A stretch of DNA of 64,000 nucleotides from Megamerina dolium. Lineage: Eukaryota > Arthropoda > Insecta > Diptera > Megamerinidae. The notes beneath the pieces were generated by a model that saw only the letters and a list, made by a program, of their open reading frames with translations, was not told the origin of the DNA and made no database searches. The position numbers were made by a program, and so were the translations under genes. The DNA is taken from contig OY978526.1 of assembly GCA_963854835.1 (NCBI GenBank), forward strand, positions 42,013,140 to 42,077,139, written 5' to 3'. This document shows, in pieces, positions 38,210-50,764 of this stretch; position 1 is the stretch's first letter, and each line of letters starts with the position of its first letter.

Positions 38210-38850
38210 CACACCCAGTGGTACAACCATTCCTCACCTGTTGTGCATTAGCATAGGAGGTCTTTTGTAGATTTTCTCTTCAGACGGGTGAAGGTGGATT
38301 TGAATGGGCTTGGATTGTGCAATTCAGCATACTTCTTTATTTCTTGAAAGACTCTAGAAATTTTGACGTCACGATGGATTTGGTTGTTTATGTTATAGTA
38401 AAGCGCATCTACAATCATTCTGGGGGTCTTTGATTAGCAGCTTTGCAGTATTGCAACGCTAGATGTAGCTGTGGTGCTCCACGGTGTCAACGACTCAGAC
38501 AGCAGTGCCATCGGTATAGGTTAGTGGTGAGTCGTATGTGTGGACCAGGTAAAGGATTGGATCAATGACTCAACCTTGGGACACACCAGCTGAAGATAGA
38601 TAGATTTGTTAAGATAGGACATGATGAATAATAGTAGTTAATTGGGAGTGCAATTTTAATTTTCTAAAACATGTCATCATGCCGAATGCGATCAAATGCT
38701 TTTGAGATATCAATAATATACCTGTGCAATACCTGTTCTGTTGGAACGTAATAGGGATATGTTCAACAATCCAATGAATCAAACCAATTCTGCCTAAATC
38801 CGAATTGATGATTGGGATTAGCTTTCGATCGTCAATGATTGATTTTCTCT
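38210..38850 (-). mobile_element. Decayed Jockey/CR1-like LINE reverse transcriptase relic
   Basis: Translating the minus strand through several stops and shifts gives NHQFGFRQN near 38800, then IIDISKAFDRIRHDDM near 38680-38720 (reverse transcriptase motif A). A GVPQG-like stretch with DPILYLVHTYDSP lies near 38560, and a worn YTDGTAV, where YTDDTA is usual for motif C, near 38510. The order and spacing fit a Jockey-type reverse transcriptase. No ends or duplications are visible and the copy is old. It differs in sequence from the RTE family. Confidence 0.65.
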
Positions 38851-40950
38851 AGATGTTTAAATGCGAACTTTGCTTTATAGTGGTGCATTTAACTAAATTT
38901 TCCCTCAGCTGAACTGAGACAGTTATTGCTTTTTACCATAAATTTTAGAAATTCATGGTTTTTAACGAAAATCTTTAATTATATATATCCAAGTATATAA
39001 AAAAAGAACATGCTAAAGGCTAAAGGAATACCAATCATATTTACTGAGCTTTATTAAAAAAAAAAAGAGCACTACTAAGTATTCCCATGAAATTCGTTAT
39101 TCATAACATCAACTTTAATATAGGCATATTCCTTCCTCATTTGTTTGAACCTAACCTATTTCCTATACGAGTAACTCGCCATTTGGGACAGTTTTCCATT
39201 ATTCACAATTTTGTTGTTTTGGCTCACGTTTTCGCTTAATTAGGTTTCTATTAATTATTTCTAAAACGGCTTTTGGCTATTATGCTTTTATTTTAATCCC
39301 AAAAATAATGTTGAAGCTTTTCATGTCCTTGTTGTTGTTGTTCGTGCTTAAATAAGTATAAATATTCTGTTTGTTATCGCATTATTACCTAGCATAAAGG
39401 TATGTGTGTGATTATGTTGATGACGATGACGATGACGATGACGTTGATGATGATGATGACGAAGTATGGTGGTTGATGGTGTTGATGATAATTTATTACT
39501 CACTATTAAAACGGTTGTTATTCATATTTCGGTGATAATATTAGACGGGCATTATTATACTAATAGGAAATGATACTATTTTGTACTTCAAAAGTATTTA
39601 CCATATATAAACAGTAATTACTTATTAATGCCAAAAATTACACAATTTATTGATTTGTAGTGATTCAACTTGAATAGCAACACAAAATGTAATAAAGCTA
39701 TAGTAGCATAGATATTCTATAAATAAAATAGAATGGAGTTACTTCATAACTAATTTTCGGTTTGTTCAATGAGGATTTCGAGTCCTCGGATAGTCTTCTG
39801 CTCTTCCTTTGGCTACTTTTTCCCTCTTCTAAGCAGTAGACGTTGTCATTAAAAGCAGTTTGCTCAAAGAGCAAGCTTTTTTAAATTTATCAGTCGGTTC
39901 CACATCAAAGCAAACTCAAGAAATTAATTTCTCGACTAACCAAGTTGAGCGAAAGTTTGCAATATTGTCTGAAAATACATCATCCAAACGTACACATTGG
40001 TATAGTGCCGGTGAAAATTACTCTCCATGTTATTATCATCCCAGCAAAGTGCTCATGTTACAGTCATTATTCAAACATTTAATGATAGTAAAATCCATAC
40101 ATAAAAATGTAATTTTCAAAAGTTTCTTAATGGTACGTACATAAACAATTCTTAATTTGCAATATAAAAAATTATTATATGATCATATAATTATTCATCA
40201 AATGAAACATGCATGTATATAACACAGGAATTTGTATACATATTTTATCCTTTAAAATTGTATTGGTTTTATCAAAGGTCTGCCGCAATTCAATTTCTCT
40301 GACTTGTAGTCACATATACAAAACAAAGGCAAGAGCGTGTATTACAATAAATAACTACTACTACTACTAGAACCACTCGTGCAGTAGAGACAGCTTAGAC
40401 TATGTTATGAGAATTTAATATGAGTATGAATGAATCAAGTGCTGAGGTTTCATAGGTAAATACTCACAAGTCAGTCTGCTGACTTACGAGTAATTGAAAG
40501 TTCTTCACTCAGTTGGATATTTGTGCAACAAAATTAATGCGTTTGTATTTTTGCTATTGGAAGCATTAGACTTAATGGGTTTAACTTTATGCTGATTTAT
40601 TTTACTAATTAGAAATGAATCAAGATTGCATTGAGATTGAACGGCATGTTATGAGTACTACTAAAATTTTCGCAAGCACGGCTGACGAGTACAAGAAAAT
40701 ATGTGTATAAGCGTATTCGAGAACACTCTATTTGCAGCATATGTCCAGTATGTAAAATATATGCTCTTAATCTAATTGTATTTCATTTTTAACTACATAT
40801 TACAAAAGACCATTCAAGTATGTATGGTTCCTACATACCATGCATACTGCATATTGATATGTATACCATTTAGTACGTCTAAACTAAAACAAATAAATGT
40901 TACTGGGAAAATGTTGTTCCACTTACCATCACAACCTAAGCGCATAAGCA
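38851..40950. other. AT-rich intergenic DNA with (GAT/GAC)n microsatellite
   Basis: A GATGAC/GATGAT run occupies 39416-39463. The open frame 39860-40144 (94 codons) has no recognisable motif. No gene is supported. Confidence 0.4.
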
Positions 40951-40963
40951 ACAAGTTTTAATA

Positions 40964-41333
40964 AAAATAAAAATAAATATGTGGCACTTAAAGCCCCAAA
41001 GAGCTCATTGGCCGAGCTTCTCTTCCATTACTTGTGTGCGTCTTAAATTTTGGACAATATTAGAAGGGACCTACTTATTTTAGCCGGTTCCGAACGGCAG
41101 AACACTTGTGACATCACTTTTTCTGAGCTTTGTCACAGAGTTCTTTAAGAAGCTTTTTCATGGCAAGTTGTTACTGTCGGAAGAATTGCCAATTGCTTGC
41201 CGACAGGTGGGTACCGTTTGAAAGAAAAATCTTATCGATATTAAATTTGTTATGTATCAGCCGGGGATTGAACCACGACCTACAGATCAGAAGGGGAACA
41301 CACTAACCACTGAGCTACGGCACCCACCCACCC
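40964..41333 (-). mobile_element. tRNA-derived SINE, full-length copy with target duplication
   Basis: On the minus strand it begins with GGGTGGGTGCCG and a tRNA-like head. TAGCTCAGTGG is a good box A and GGTTCAATCCC a good box B, the internal promoter of RNA polymerase III. The body matches the copy at 23869 and it ends in a T/A-rich tail. A perfect 13-bp duplication ACAAGTTTTAATA at 40951-40963 and 41334-41346 fixes both ends at 370 bp. This is the best-preserved member in the window. The tRNA of origin cannot be assigned because the anticodon arm does not pair well. Confidence 0.9.
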
Positions 41334-41346
41334 ACAAGTTTTAATA

Positions 41347-43424
41347 GAGTTGATTAATGTCACTCATACGTCACGTCATTTAGTGGTTGCTACTACAGAA
41401 AGGAGCATATTTATCGGTTTTCCTGTTAAATGTACACACACACACAAACACATATACGTATTTGTCCATTATTATTAAAAACAAATTTACTAGGTAGGTA
41501 AACGCTTGGAAATTCAAATCATTTCGTACGAGCATTAAACGATATTATTGATGAGAGGGTTTTAATAACTAAACGAAGCCAATGTAAACAATGGATATGT
41601 AATTATAATTTAATAATTTTAAATATTTCCTTAATGAGATATACATAAATATGTATTGTTGAGTATAAAATTCCTAATATATTTTATTGCTGTGATGAAT
41701 TTTATAGATGGTTTCGGGGTGAAATAAAGAAGAGTAGTTTCTTCTCTGGTGCATATTACCTATGAATTTGTTGCTCTCTGTGGAATAATTAACTATTGTA
41801 GTATGGAATAACTTATGAGTTCAGTCACTTAATGCTCTATATTTAATAAATCAATGATCCACATCCATTATGATGATTTGAACACTTATTAAGGTGAAAT
41901 TACTCTTTAACAAGTGGCTTCTTTGCTGACATTGAAATAGCTTCAATATCAAGTCAATGATAGTAACACCAACAGATATTTCACTTACGTGTTTATTCTT
42001 TATTCTTCTCATTAATCAAAGGACATGTTGTTTCGGAGTATTGAATATCGCTTTGCTATTGGCTCATATTAATAAGATGTTGTGTTTTTTTCCAACCCTA
42101 TTATTGTGGCCCATTTAAAGTCTTTTAATTTTATTCCACTGTTTTGTAATATAAAATGACGCACAAAAGAATGTGAGGAAAAGAGTAGAATGTAGAAAAT
42201 TCCAACAAACATTGATAAAAATTCTGTCATATGTTTTTCTCATCATACGTGTACGTTTGTATCATTATACAAAAATAAAAAGAAAAAAGCTCTAAAAGTC
42301 CTTATCACAAACGGGCACTTACCTACTGCTTAACTGTGGCCTTTTAGTTTTACAAACTGTAAAAGTGTTGAAATTTGCTGGTGGCATGTTGGTTATTATT
42401 GCTGTAATAGATTTGATACAACTAAAACAACAAACTCTTACATATCAATATAATACACTTTAAGGCACTTAAATGAGAAGAAGTTTTTATTTCATTTCTT
42501 CTTTCGTTTATATTATATTGTACATACATGCATACCAACTCGGCACTTTGGATGATAGACCACATGTAGTATAATAAGAAAAACAACAAAATTTACAAGT
42601 AGTAGTTTTATAAATTTCATTTTCTTATTTTGTAGTGGTTTTAGAGTAATAAATTTCATAAGGACACATTTAATATTAAATTTTATTCAAGCAAGCGCTG
42701 TATTTATGCTTTATACATACTTGTGTACGTATACCATATACATGAGACTCCTTGTGTTGCATGTCGCCCTATGCAAGTGTGCACTTGTTGTGTATTTATC
42801 CGATAGTGCAAAACGTGTGTCTGTTTGAGTACTTACATACTCAGTTAGTAAAGGGTTTAAGGGTGTTATTGTTGAGGGAATAGGGAAAAGTTTCTTAAGA
42901 AAAATAATAAGTTGTAAGCGTATACTTGCGAATAAGTACGAGTATCTACATACTTATTATATACTTATTTTTATGAATACTACACAAGTGTTGTATAGTA
43001 GTGTATCTATCGTATATAAAATGATACATGTAGAGCACTAGTATAGAGACAACATATCACTCCCTTGGTATTAACTGTAGGTGTAAAGTTTCAGAATTTT
43101 CATAATATTAAACTTTAGAAATTTTGTACCTACATACTTATTTATCGTATATAAATATATGCTTAATATTTCTTCGTATTTAAGTTAATATAATTGTGAG
43201 GAAAATGTGATAATTTTAATCCATTAAAACTATTATATTGTTATATGATAGATAGATATGAGTTCAAAGAGCTTTGATTCATTAAATTGCTTTCTTTTGT
43301 GTGGACTCAAACAAAACAAAACAAAATTATGAGCTATATTATGCCTTTATATATAACGCTTAATATAAGCATGTATAATAATGAAGTTAGCGAGAATGTC
43401 ATAAAAAATTCCATAACTTGATTC
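41347..43424. other. AT-rich intergenic DNA
   Basis: No gene, RNA or transposon is recognised. A short CA run lies at 41434-41452. Confidence 0.4.
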
Positions 43425-43610
43425 TAAAGTGGCCAAAGTAGCAGATATGTCGTACGGAACAACAATCAATATTTTACATCATTTGCTAAATATGAGAAAT
43501 GTGTCGAATCGGTGCGCACCACGATTTCTCATAGTGGTCAACAGGTGAATATCTTGCCAAGCAATGGCAAGAAGCAAATATAGCCACGATTTTTCGGCAT
43601 TTGAAGGGGA
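43425..43610 (+). mobile_element. Possible mariner N-terminal relic
   Basis: One frame reads KVAKVADMSYGTTINILHHL and then LNMRNVSNRCAPRFL. This resembles the mariner helix-turn-helix region followed by the conserved RK-WVPR-L segment. Stops follow and no ends are visible. The match is short and could be chance. Confidence 0.3.
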
Positions 43611-46059
43611 TACTTATCCCCATAAACTGTTTATTATTTTGTAGTTATGGAAATAGAGGAAGTTGCAAGCTTTTTCGACTCTTTTTCCAAGCCGCCTGCA
43701 GCTCAGTTTAGTATCCAGTAATGTAATATGAAATTTTACTCTAAAGCCTTAGAAATTATGATTATATGGCAGTTATATATAGGAACGTATAGAAAACATT
43801 CAGTAATATAATTCTTTCTGGATTTATTGGGTTTATTGCAAAGTACCATAAATATCATAATTATGCTAAAGAACATATAAATGTGAAACTTACCTGTGCA
43901 CGGGTCAAGTCGCACCTAACAACATCAGTATATATCGAATGACTTACGTTTCAGAAAATAAAGCTAAAGGGGATGAATATTCGTATACCGATATACTCTC
44001 AATTTCACAAATGATTATGTTTATAGTAAGTATTTGCATGTATATATATGCATATACAATATAATCAAAACGAGATCAATATTGAGAGCCACTTTTACAA
44101 ATGTACGAGTGTATGTACAGGATCCTTATGACACGCACACAATACAAGTATTTACTAAATAACCAATTGCGTATACAAATATTCTTGGGTAAATATACTC
44201 TGTTTACCAATTAGCTTGCCCATTTGTATTTATTGGCCCTTTTTACATACAATCTATTCAAGTATAGTCTCGCACTTATACATACAATAATAATACGTAC
44301 TTAAGAGTTATATTTGTAATTGCCTCTGGTCTAGCAATCCGATTTTTTGGTCAATATATGCGTAAAGTGGTTTGAAGCATCATTACTAGCCATAATATGG
44401 CTCATTAAATGAGACCATGCCATTTCATTGCTAATGATTTTATTGTATCGACATACTCATATACACACTCCCTTACATACATACTTAATGTATTAGACAT
44501 GTACATAAAAGATGCCATGCGAGAAGAAACATTTTACGTTATTATACACAAGTGTGCCATAAGATAATATGAAATGTATGAAATAAAATGAAATAAAGCA
44601 AAAACCTCCTGAGACCCGAATACCTAGGCAATGAGATTTCCATTTTCTTTTGTCTTGCATTGCAAGACAAAAGAAATATGTAAATATGTAATAAATATGT
44701 ATTTATATTACAAAAATATATCATATCTCTATAAAAACAAGTAAAAATTATACTATGCTCGTATGTCTCTTTAATTGAATGTGATTTATGCAATGTGTAA
44801 TATGTGCTCGAACACTTTTGAAAAGGTGCTAAAGATTTCATTGAATGGCTTCTTTATGCATTTCAAAGGATGAAGGAATCATACTATTGCATATGATGAC
44901 ATTTTTGTTGAGAAAGCCCATCAACATCATCATCGTTTTGATGAGATTTAAATGTGGTGTAGCGTTTTCTTAAGTACGCACTTACTAACAAAAAAGAACC
45001 AATTTTGTAAATCAGTTTCTTTACGTTCACTGATATTTATATACATGGATGTATAACTATGCAAGTAGTATATTGTAGTTATATGAAAGTAACTACTACA
45101 TAAACGTGTTATATCGCCGTAAAAATATGTAGACACATACTTACATACGTTGAACGTTAATGTGAAAAACTAATGACATTACATATGAATGTACAATATA
45201 TGTATAGTTGACAGGTAGCATATATACATAATACGTATATGTATGCACCTATTCCTATGAAGTAAGACGATAGAAGCGTACACATGTACATACGAATGAA
45301 TTTAAAGAAAGTACATAGAGGATATATAAAATCAATAAAACGGATGCTTTTCACTTTCTTCATTTCTTTTATTTTTCCCCCTTTCTTTTCTCTTACTTTG
45401 TATCACGAGTAATCGTATATTTGTATGCATTTGGTATAGCCCACACTTATTTGGCGCTGCACGCGTATCACATTGTCAACAATGGATTGTATGCTATATC
45501 CTGACATCGTTATCCTTTTGTGTCGCCTTCCGATGATGATGTCAGTGAAGTATACGAGAATACAAAAAATACTTCGTTGCTGGCTTTTTTTTTTTCTCTT
45601 CATTTCTTTTACAGAAAAGGATAGTCGAAAAAAAAATTAAACAAAATGAAACGAAAGGAAAGGACCGTGGCCACATACATATATTACATTGATGGAATAA
45701 AAGTGCAAGTTCAAAATTCAATTTTCTCTACCAAAATGAATCTAACATGTTGATGGACATATTGATTTCGATTTATTATAGTTATCGTGTTGGAACAACA
45801 AGAGTTGAATATTTTAATTAATAAAGATTTTATATCGATTGTTGGAAGCTGCATTTGAGCATTTCTTCTTCTTTATAAAAGCTTTGTGGCTATGCGTCAC
45901 AAATACAGTATGAAATACAGCTTATTATTACATACTTGAATATCTGAACCAACCGGAATGAAATGTTCATATTTAATATATTCAATGATGTGTCAGAAGA
46001 ATAATATTTCCATCACATGTGTCAAAGCTATAGAGGACTAGACTGTTTTTATGAAGAGT
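43611..46059. other. AT-rich intergenic DNA
   Basis: It contains the palindrome at 44644-44676 and pyrimidine-rich tracts at 45359-45400 and 45583-45612. No gene is supported. Confidence 0.4.
44644..44676. repeat. 33-bp perfect palindrome
   Basis: Two 16-bp arms, TTTCTTTTGTCTTGCA and its complement, are separated by one base. This could extrude as a hairpin. No surrounding element is evident. Confidence 0.85.
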
Positions 46060-46070
46060 GTTATTGATGT
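46060..46070. repeat. Target-site duplication, left copy
   Basis: GTTATTGATGT, repeated exactly at 49444-49454 after the RTE tail. It marks the boundaries of the insertion. Confidence 0.88.
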
Positions 46071-49000
46071 GGTGGTCTGGTGGTGTTTTCGCAAGGTAAC
46101 GTGTCTAACTGCCTCAACTGGGTGGGGCTAGCGCAATCCTTGTTGAACTCATCGCAAGTCAACTCACTGGCTGTCATGTAGTTTGATCTGAGCGCTATGT
46201 GATGATACCTTTATTTGTTAATGAGGGGTAGTCATATAGCTTGCTCTGCTTACTATGTGACGGGGCTTTCATTATTATTAATGGGGGCCCTCCATGTGGC
46301 GACCACCGGGCAACGTCTTCCTGGCACCCGCTGGGAGGCGGCTGAAGTGAGTGGCGAAAATCTCCTCGGTTAGAGGTTGTGCGTTGGGTTTGGGACCCGC
46401 CACATAAAAAACCCCCCCAATGAAAAAAACTAAAATGCCTCGGATAAGGACTACCGCTTTTGTTGATGACCCCCGCAAACGAAAAAAAGATAATGATTTA
46501 CGGATATGCACCTGGAATGTCCGGTCCCTTTATAGGGAGGGTGCCTCTATGCAGCTGGTTGATGTCCTCGAAAAATACAGAGCTGACATCACCGCTCTCC
46601 AGGAAATGCGATGGACAGGACAGGGCTGCTCCAAAAGAGCGTCCTGTGACATCTACTACAGTTGCCATGCTGAAAGGCACGAATTAGGATGTGGATTTTT
46701 GGTCAGCAAGAGACTACGACATCTTGTCTCACAGTTCACGCCTGTGAACGAACGGCTGGCCACAATCCGCATCAAGGCAAAATTTTTCAACATCAGCCTT
46801 ATATGTGCCCACGCTCCGACGGATGAGAAGGACAATGTGACCAAGGAGAGCTTCTTTCAGCACCTCGAAGAAGCTTATGACCGCTGCCCCCGCCACGATA
46901 TCAAAATCGTGCTTGGCGACTTTAATGCCAGGGTGGGCAAGGAAGGTACCTTTGGTCCAACTGTTGGAAAATTCAGCCTCCACCAGAACACCTCCGATAA
47001 CGGAATGAGGCTGATCGACTTCTCCGCAGCACGAAACATGGTAATTGGTGGTACCAGATTCCAGCATCTCGACATCCACAAAGCGACATGGCTGTCTCCA
47101 GATCATCGTACAAGAAACCAAATTGATCATGTGGTGATTGACGGAAGGCATGCTTCCAGTGTGATGGACGTGAAATCGATCCGTGGTGCCAACATCGACT
47201 CGGATCACTACCTTGTTGCAGCTAAGGTGCGCACACGCTTATGTGTCGCAAATAACAAGAGAAGTCCCACACAGAGAAAGCTCGACGTCAGTAAGTTGCG
47301 ATCACCAGAGACAGCAGATGCATTTTCCACTCGACTATCGGATCTGCTTATGCAGAACACTCCCCAACTTGATGATACATGCGCACGGTGGACACATATA
47401 TCCCACTCCATGACTACTGCTGCCGAGGAGGTAATCGGTTACTACCGGCCTCCGAGGAATGAGTGGTATGATCAGGAGTGTCGCGACGCTACCGCAGAGA
47501 AAGACGCCACCTACAGAAGAACACTGCGTGCAGGCGCAACGCGAGCTGTTAAGGAGCGGTATAGAGAGAAAAGGAGTGCAGAGAGACGTCTTTTCAGGCG
47601 CAAGAAGAGGGAGTTGGAAAGACGTGAGTGTGAGGAGATAGAGATGTGTACCGACAAGAATGAGACTCGAAAATTCTTCGAAAAGATCAAGCGCCTAAGT
47701 GGAGGTTTAAATCCCGGAGCCTCTTCTTGTCGTGATGGAAATGGGAATCTGGTTACAGATGTCCAGAGTGTACTGAGCCTATGGAGGGAACACTTCTCCA
47801 CGTTACTGAATGGCGATGCTACGAACAATTCCGCCAGTGGAGGAGATTGCCCGATAACCCCAATTACAGATGATGGTGTTGATGTTCCACCACCCGACTA
47901 TGACGAGGTTGAAACGGCCATTTTAAGGCTGAAGAACAACAAAGCTGCAGGTGCTGATGGCCTGCCTGCCGAGTTGTTTAAGACCAGAGGCGATGAGCTG
48001 CTCACCCGCATGCACCAGCTCATAAGCAGAATATGGTCGGATGAAAGCATGCCTGATGATTGGAGGCTCAGTGTTCTCTGTCCTGTACATAAAAAGGAGA
48101 CCCCACAATTTGCGCCAACTACCGTGGAATAAGTCTCCTGAGCATCGCATACAAGGTTCTATCGAGCGTACTGTGTGAAAGGTTGAAGCCTATGCTCAGC
48201 AACCTGATTGGACCTTATCAGTGTGGCTTCAGACCTGGTAAATCCACCATCGACCAGATTTTCACACTGCGCCAAATCCTGGAGAAGACCCAAGAAAAAC
48301 AGATCGACACACACCACCTATTTGTTGATTATAAAGCCGCTTTCGACAGTCCGGTAAGGGATTACCTCTACGCAACAATGTCTGAGTTCGGTATTCCTGC
48401 AAAGCTCATTCGACTTTGTAGAATGACACTGCATAACTCCCGTTGTGCAGTGAAAATTGGGAAGGACCTCTCCGCACCGTTTAATACTGAACGGGGTTTC
48501 AGACAAGGTGATTCGTTATCGTGCGACTTCTTCAATCTTATTATGGAGAAAATAATACGAGCTGCTGATCTACGACATAATGGCACTATCTTCAACAAAA
48601 GTGTCATGCTGTTAGCGTATGCCGACGATATTGACATAATCGGCATGAACACGCGAGCAGTCAGTGCAGCATTCTCAGAGTTGGAAAGAGAGTCGCGTCG
48701 GATGGGTCTCACGGTGAACGAGGGCAAGACGAAGTATCTAGTGTCAACAAACAAAGAGTCCCGGCGTCTTGGACAGCACGTCACTGTTGACAACTACGCT
48801 TTTGAAGTAGTAAGGGACTTTGTCTATCTTGGAACCAGCATTAACAGCAGTAATGACGTCAGCTTGGAGATCATGCGTAGGATAACTCTTGCTAACAGGT
48901 GTTACTTTGGGCTGAGTAAGCAATTGAAAAGTCGAGCCCTCTCTCGAAGAACGAAAACTACACTCTACAAGTCTCTCATCATGCCTATCCTAACATATGG

Positions 49001-49443
49001 CGCTGAAGCCTGAACAATTTCCATCTCGGATGAGCGAATGCTTGGAGTTTTCGAGAGAAAGGTCCTACGCAGGATCTTTGGACCTATTTGCGTTGGTGGC
49101 GAGTACCGAATAAGGTACAACCATGAGCTGTACGAGCTATATGCCGATATTGACATAGTAAAGCGCATCAAAATCCAGCGGCTGCGCTGGCTAGGTCATG
49201 TCGAGCGAATGGAAGAACACGCTCCAGCTAAGAAGGTGTTATATTCGGAACCCGCTGGAGGACGACGCAGAAGAGGAAGACTAAACCTCCGGTGGAAAGA
49301 CCAAGTACTGGAGAACCTGACGGCGCTTGGAATTTCTAACTGGCGCCAGCTAACGAAGAACAGAGATGGCTGGCAAAGCATGTTATTTTCGGCCTAAATC
49401 GATATTCGGTTGTTATGGCCACATAAGTAAAGTAAGTAAGTAA
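46071..49443 (+). mobile_element. Full-length RTE-like non-LTR retrotransposon
   Basis: The 3.37 kb element has a 5' untranslated region of about 350 bp, a single long coding region, a 3' untranslated region of about 25 bp and a (TAAG)n-type tail. The matching 11-bp duplications at both ends show that it is not 5'-truncated. Length, a single ORF with an apurinic-type endonuclease and a reverse transcriptase, the minimal 3' region and the short tandem tail together fit the RTE clade. Decayed relatives at 160, 20383, 30768, 59789 and 62995 show a long-lived family. The Helentron-like copy D begins only 24 bp beyond the right duplication. Confidence 0.93.
46420..49397 (+). pseudogene. RTE pol gene: endonuclease-reverse transcriptase, two inactivating changes
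   Basis: The first frame (46420-48132, 570 codons) holds the endonuclease: TWNVRSL at residues 31-37, ALQEMRW at 59-65, GDFNAR at 166-171, RNQIDHVV near 232-239 and SDHY at 261-264, all catalytic landmarks. It continues to the first reverse transcriptase block LKNNKAAGADGLPAE near residues 503-517. An A-run at 48091-48095 is one base short, moving the rest into the frame at 48183-49013: FVDYKAAFD (motif A), RGFRQGDSLS (motif B) and YADD (motif C, 48618-48629). A TGA at 49011-49013 replaces the tryptophan codon seen in the copy at 160-914. The same frame then goes on to 49397 with RLRWLGHVERM and GGRRRRGRLNLRWKDQ. All catalytic motifs survive, so the copy is young or the frameshift may be a sequencing error in a homopolymer. 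Confidence 0.92.
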
Positions 49444-49477
49444 GTTATTGATGTAGTAAATACACTCATAAAACCAG

Positions 49478-50764
49478 AAAAAATCACCTTACAGTCGGCT
49501 GGGGCCGACCAAATTATACCCTGCATATGTAGATATATATAAAAAGTTTGCGCGAATATCCATATTTTTCTTTTATTTCCACTTTTTGAGAAACAATTTT
49601 TGCATATAATTTACACCCGAAATATGGTTGACTTTGTCGAATTACTTTGTATGTTATGAGGGTTGTAAAAGAGATAATTTAAAGGAGGTTTTTAAGATAA
49701 TTCCGAGGCTTAGTATGGAAGCTATATAAAAAGTGGGCGTGGTTTACCTCTTCATTGTAAATCTAATTGATTTTACGTTCAATAGTTCGTACGTTAATGC
49801 GATTTAAATTTTTTTAATTTCCGCAACTTTGTATGAGAGCCCCAAGAAAGAGTGGGTGTGGCACACTAATTTTTTTCCAGATTATTTCCGACTACCATAT
49901 TAATTTAAGCGTCAATTATAGTTATTCTAGCCAGAAGATTGTAGAAGTTAAAGCTGCTTCAATTTAAAAGAAATTTCGTCATTTTGTATGGGGGCTACTA
50001 TCAACAGATGGCGTGGCGCTTCCATTTCCTGTGAGTCTAGTTGCTCTTAAAATACTAATCCATATCTTAAATTTGGTTATTCTACGCTGAATAGTTTGCA
50101 AGTTATAACCGTTAACATATTTTTTTTTAATTTCCGCAACTTTGTATGGGAACCCCAAGAAACAGTGGGCGTGGTACACCGGTTTTATGCCAGATTTTTT
50201 TCGACTACCATAGTAATCTAAGTGTCAATTATGGATATTCTAGACATAAGATTGCAGAAGTTACAGCTGTTTCAATTTAAATAAAGTACATACGCTTTGT
50301 ATGGGAGCTACTATAAAAAGTAGGCCTGGCTCACCAATTTCTGGCAGGATTATGTAGTAATATAATATAACTCAATGTGCCAAATATTGTTGTCCCAGGT
50401 GGTATATTAAGTGAGTTATAGCAAGTTAAAGATTTTGAAAACTCCGAGGTTAGTCGCTTTGAATGCTTGGTGTGGGTGTGGATATTGACCAATCATGCCC
50501 AATATCAATGTCCTCCGTACCATTGGATCAAAGGTTACTTATGCCAAATGTCGTCAAAGTAGCTCAATATTTACTCAAGTTATCGTGCGAACCAGCCAGG
50601 TGACAGACAAACGGACGGACGGACGGACGGACATCGTTAAATCGAAAATTTAAGTGACGCTGATCACGAATATATATCTATATCTATATCTCCGGAGATT
50701 CCTTCAAGTGGTCACATCTGACCGAAATGAATATACCTTGCATATTGCATTATGCAGGGTATAA
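49478..50764 (-). mobile_element. Helentron/DINE-1-like element, copy D (n=1)
   Basis: This is the shortest copy: F-(XY)1-X-T1-T2, with boxes near 49735, 49854, 50010, 50165, 50324 and 50473, several of them mutated (GTGGGTGTGG, AGGCCTGG). The terminal hairpin and subterminal inverted repeats are intact, and the (GGAC)n tract is the shortest of the five. The left part groups it with A and C. It is the most diverged member and probably the oldest. Confidence 0.85.

Noticed and set aside
39860..40144. 94-codon frame with mixed composition
   Set aside because: No known motif and no upstream promoter or splice evidence; it is consistent with chance in 64 kb.
46278..48793. Minus-strand open frames over the RTE element (for example 46729-47208 and 48368-48793)
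   Set aside because: They are shadows of the plus-strand endonuclease/reverse transcriptase gene, which carries the real motifs.
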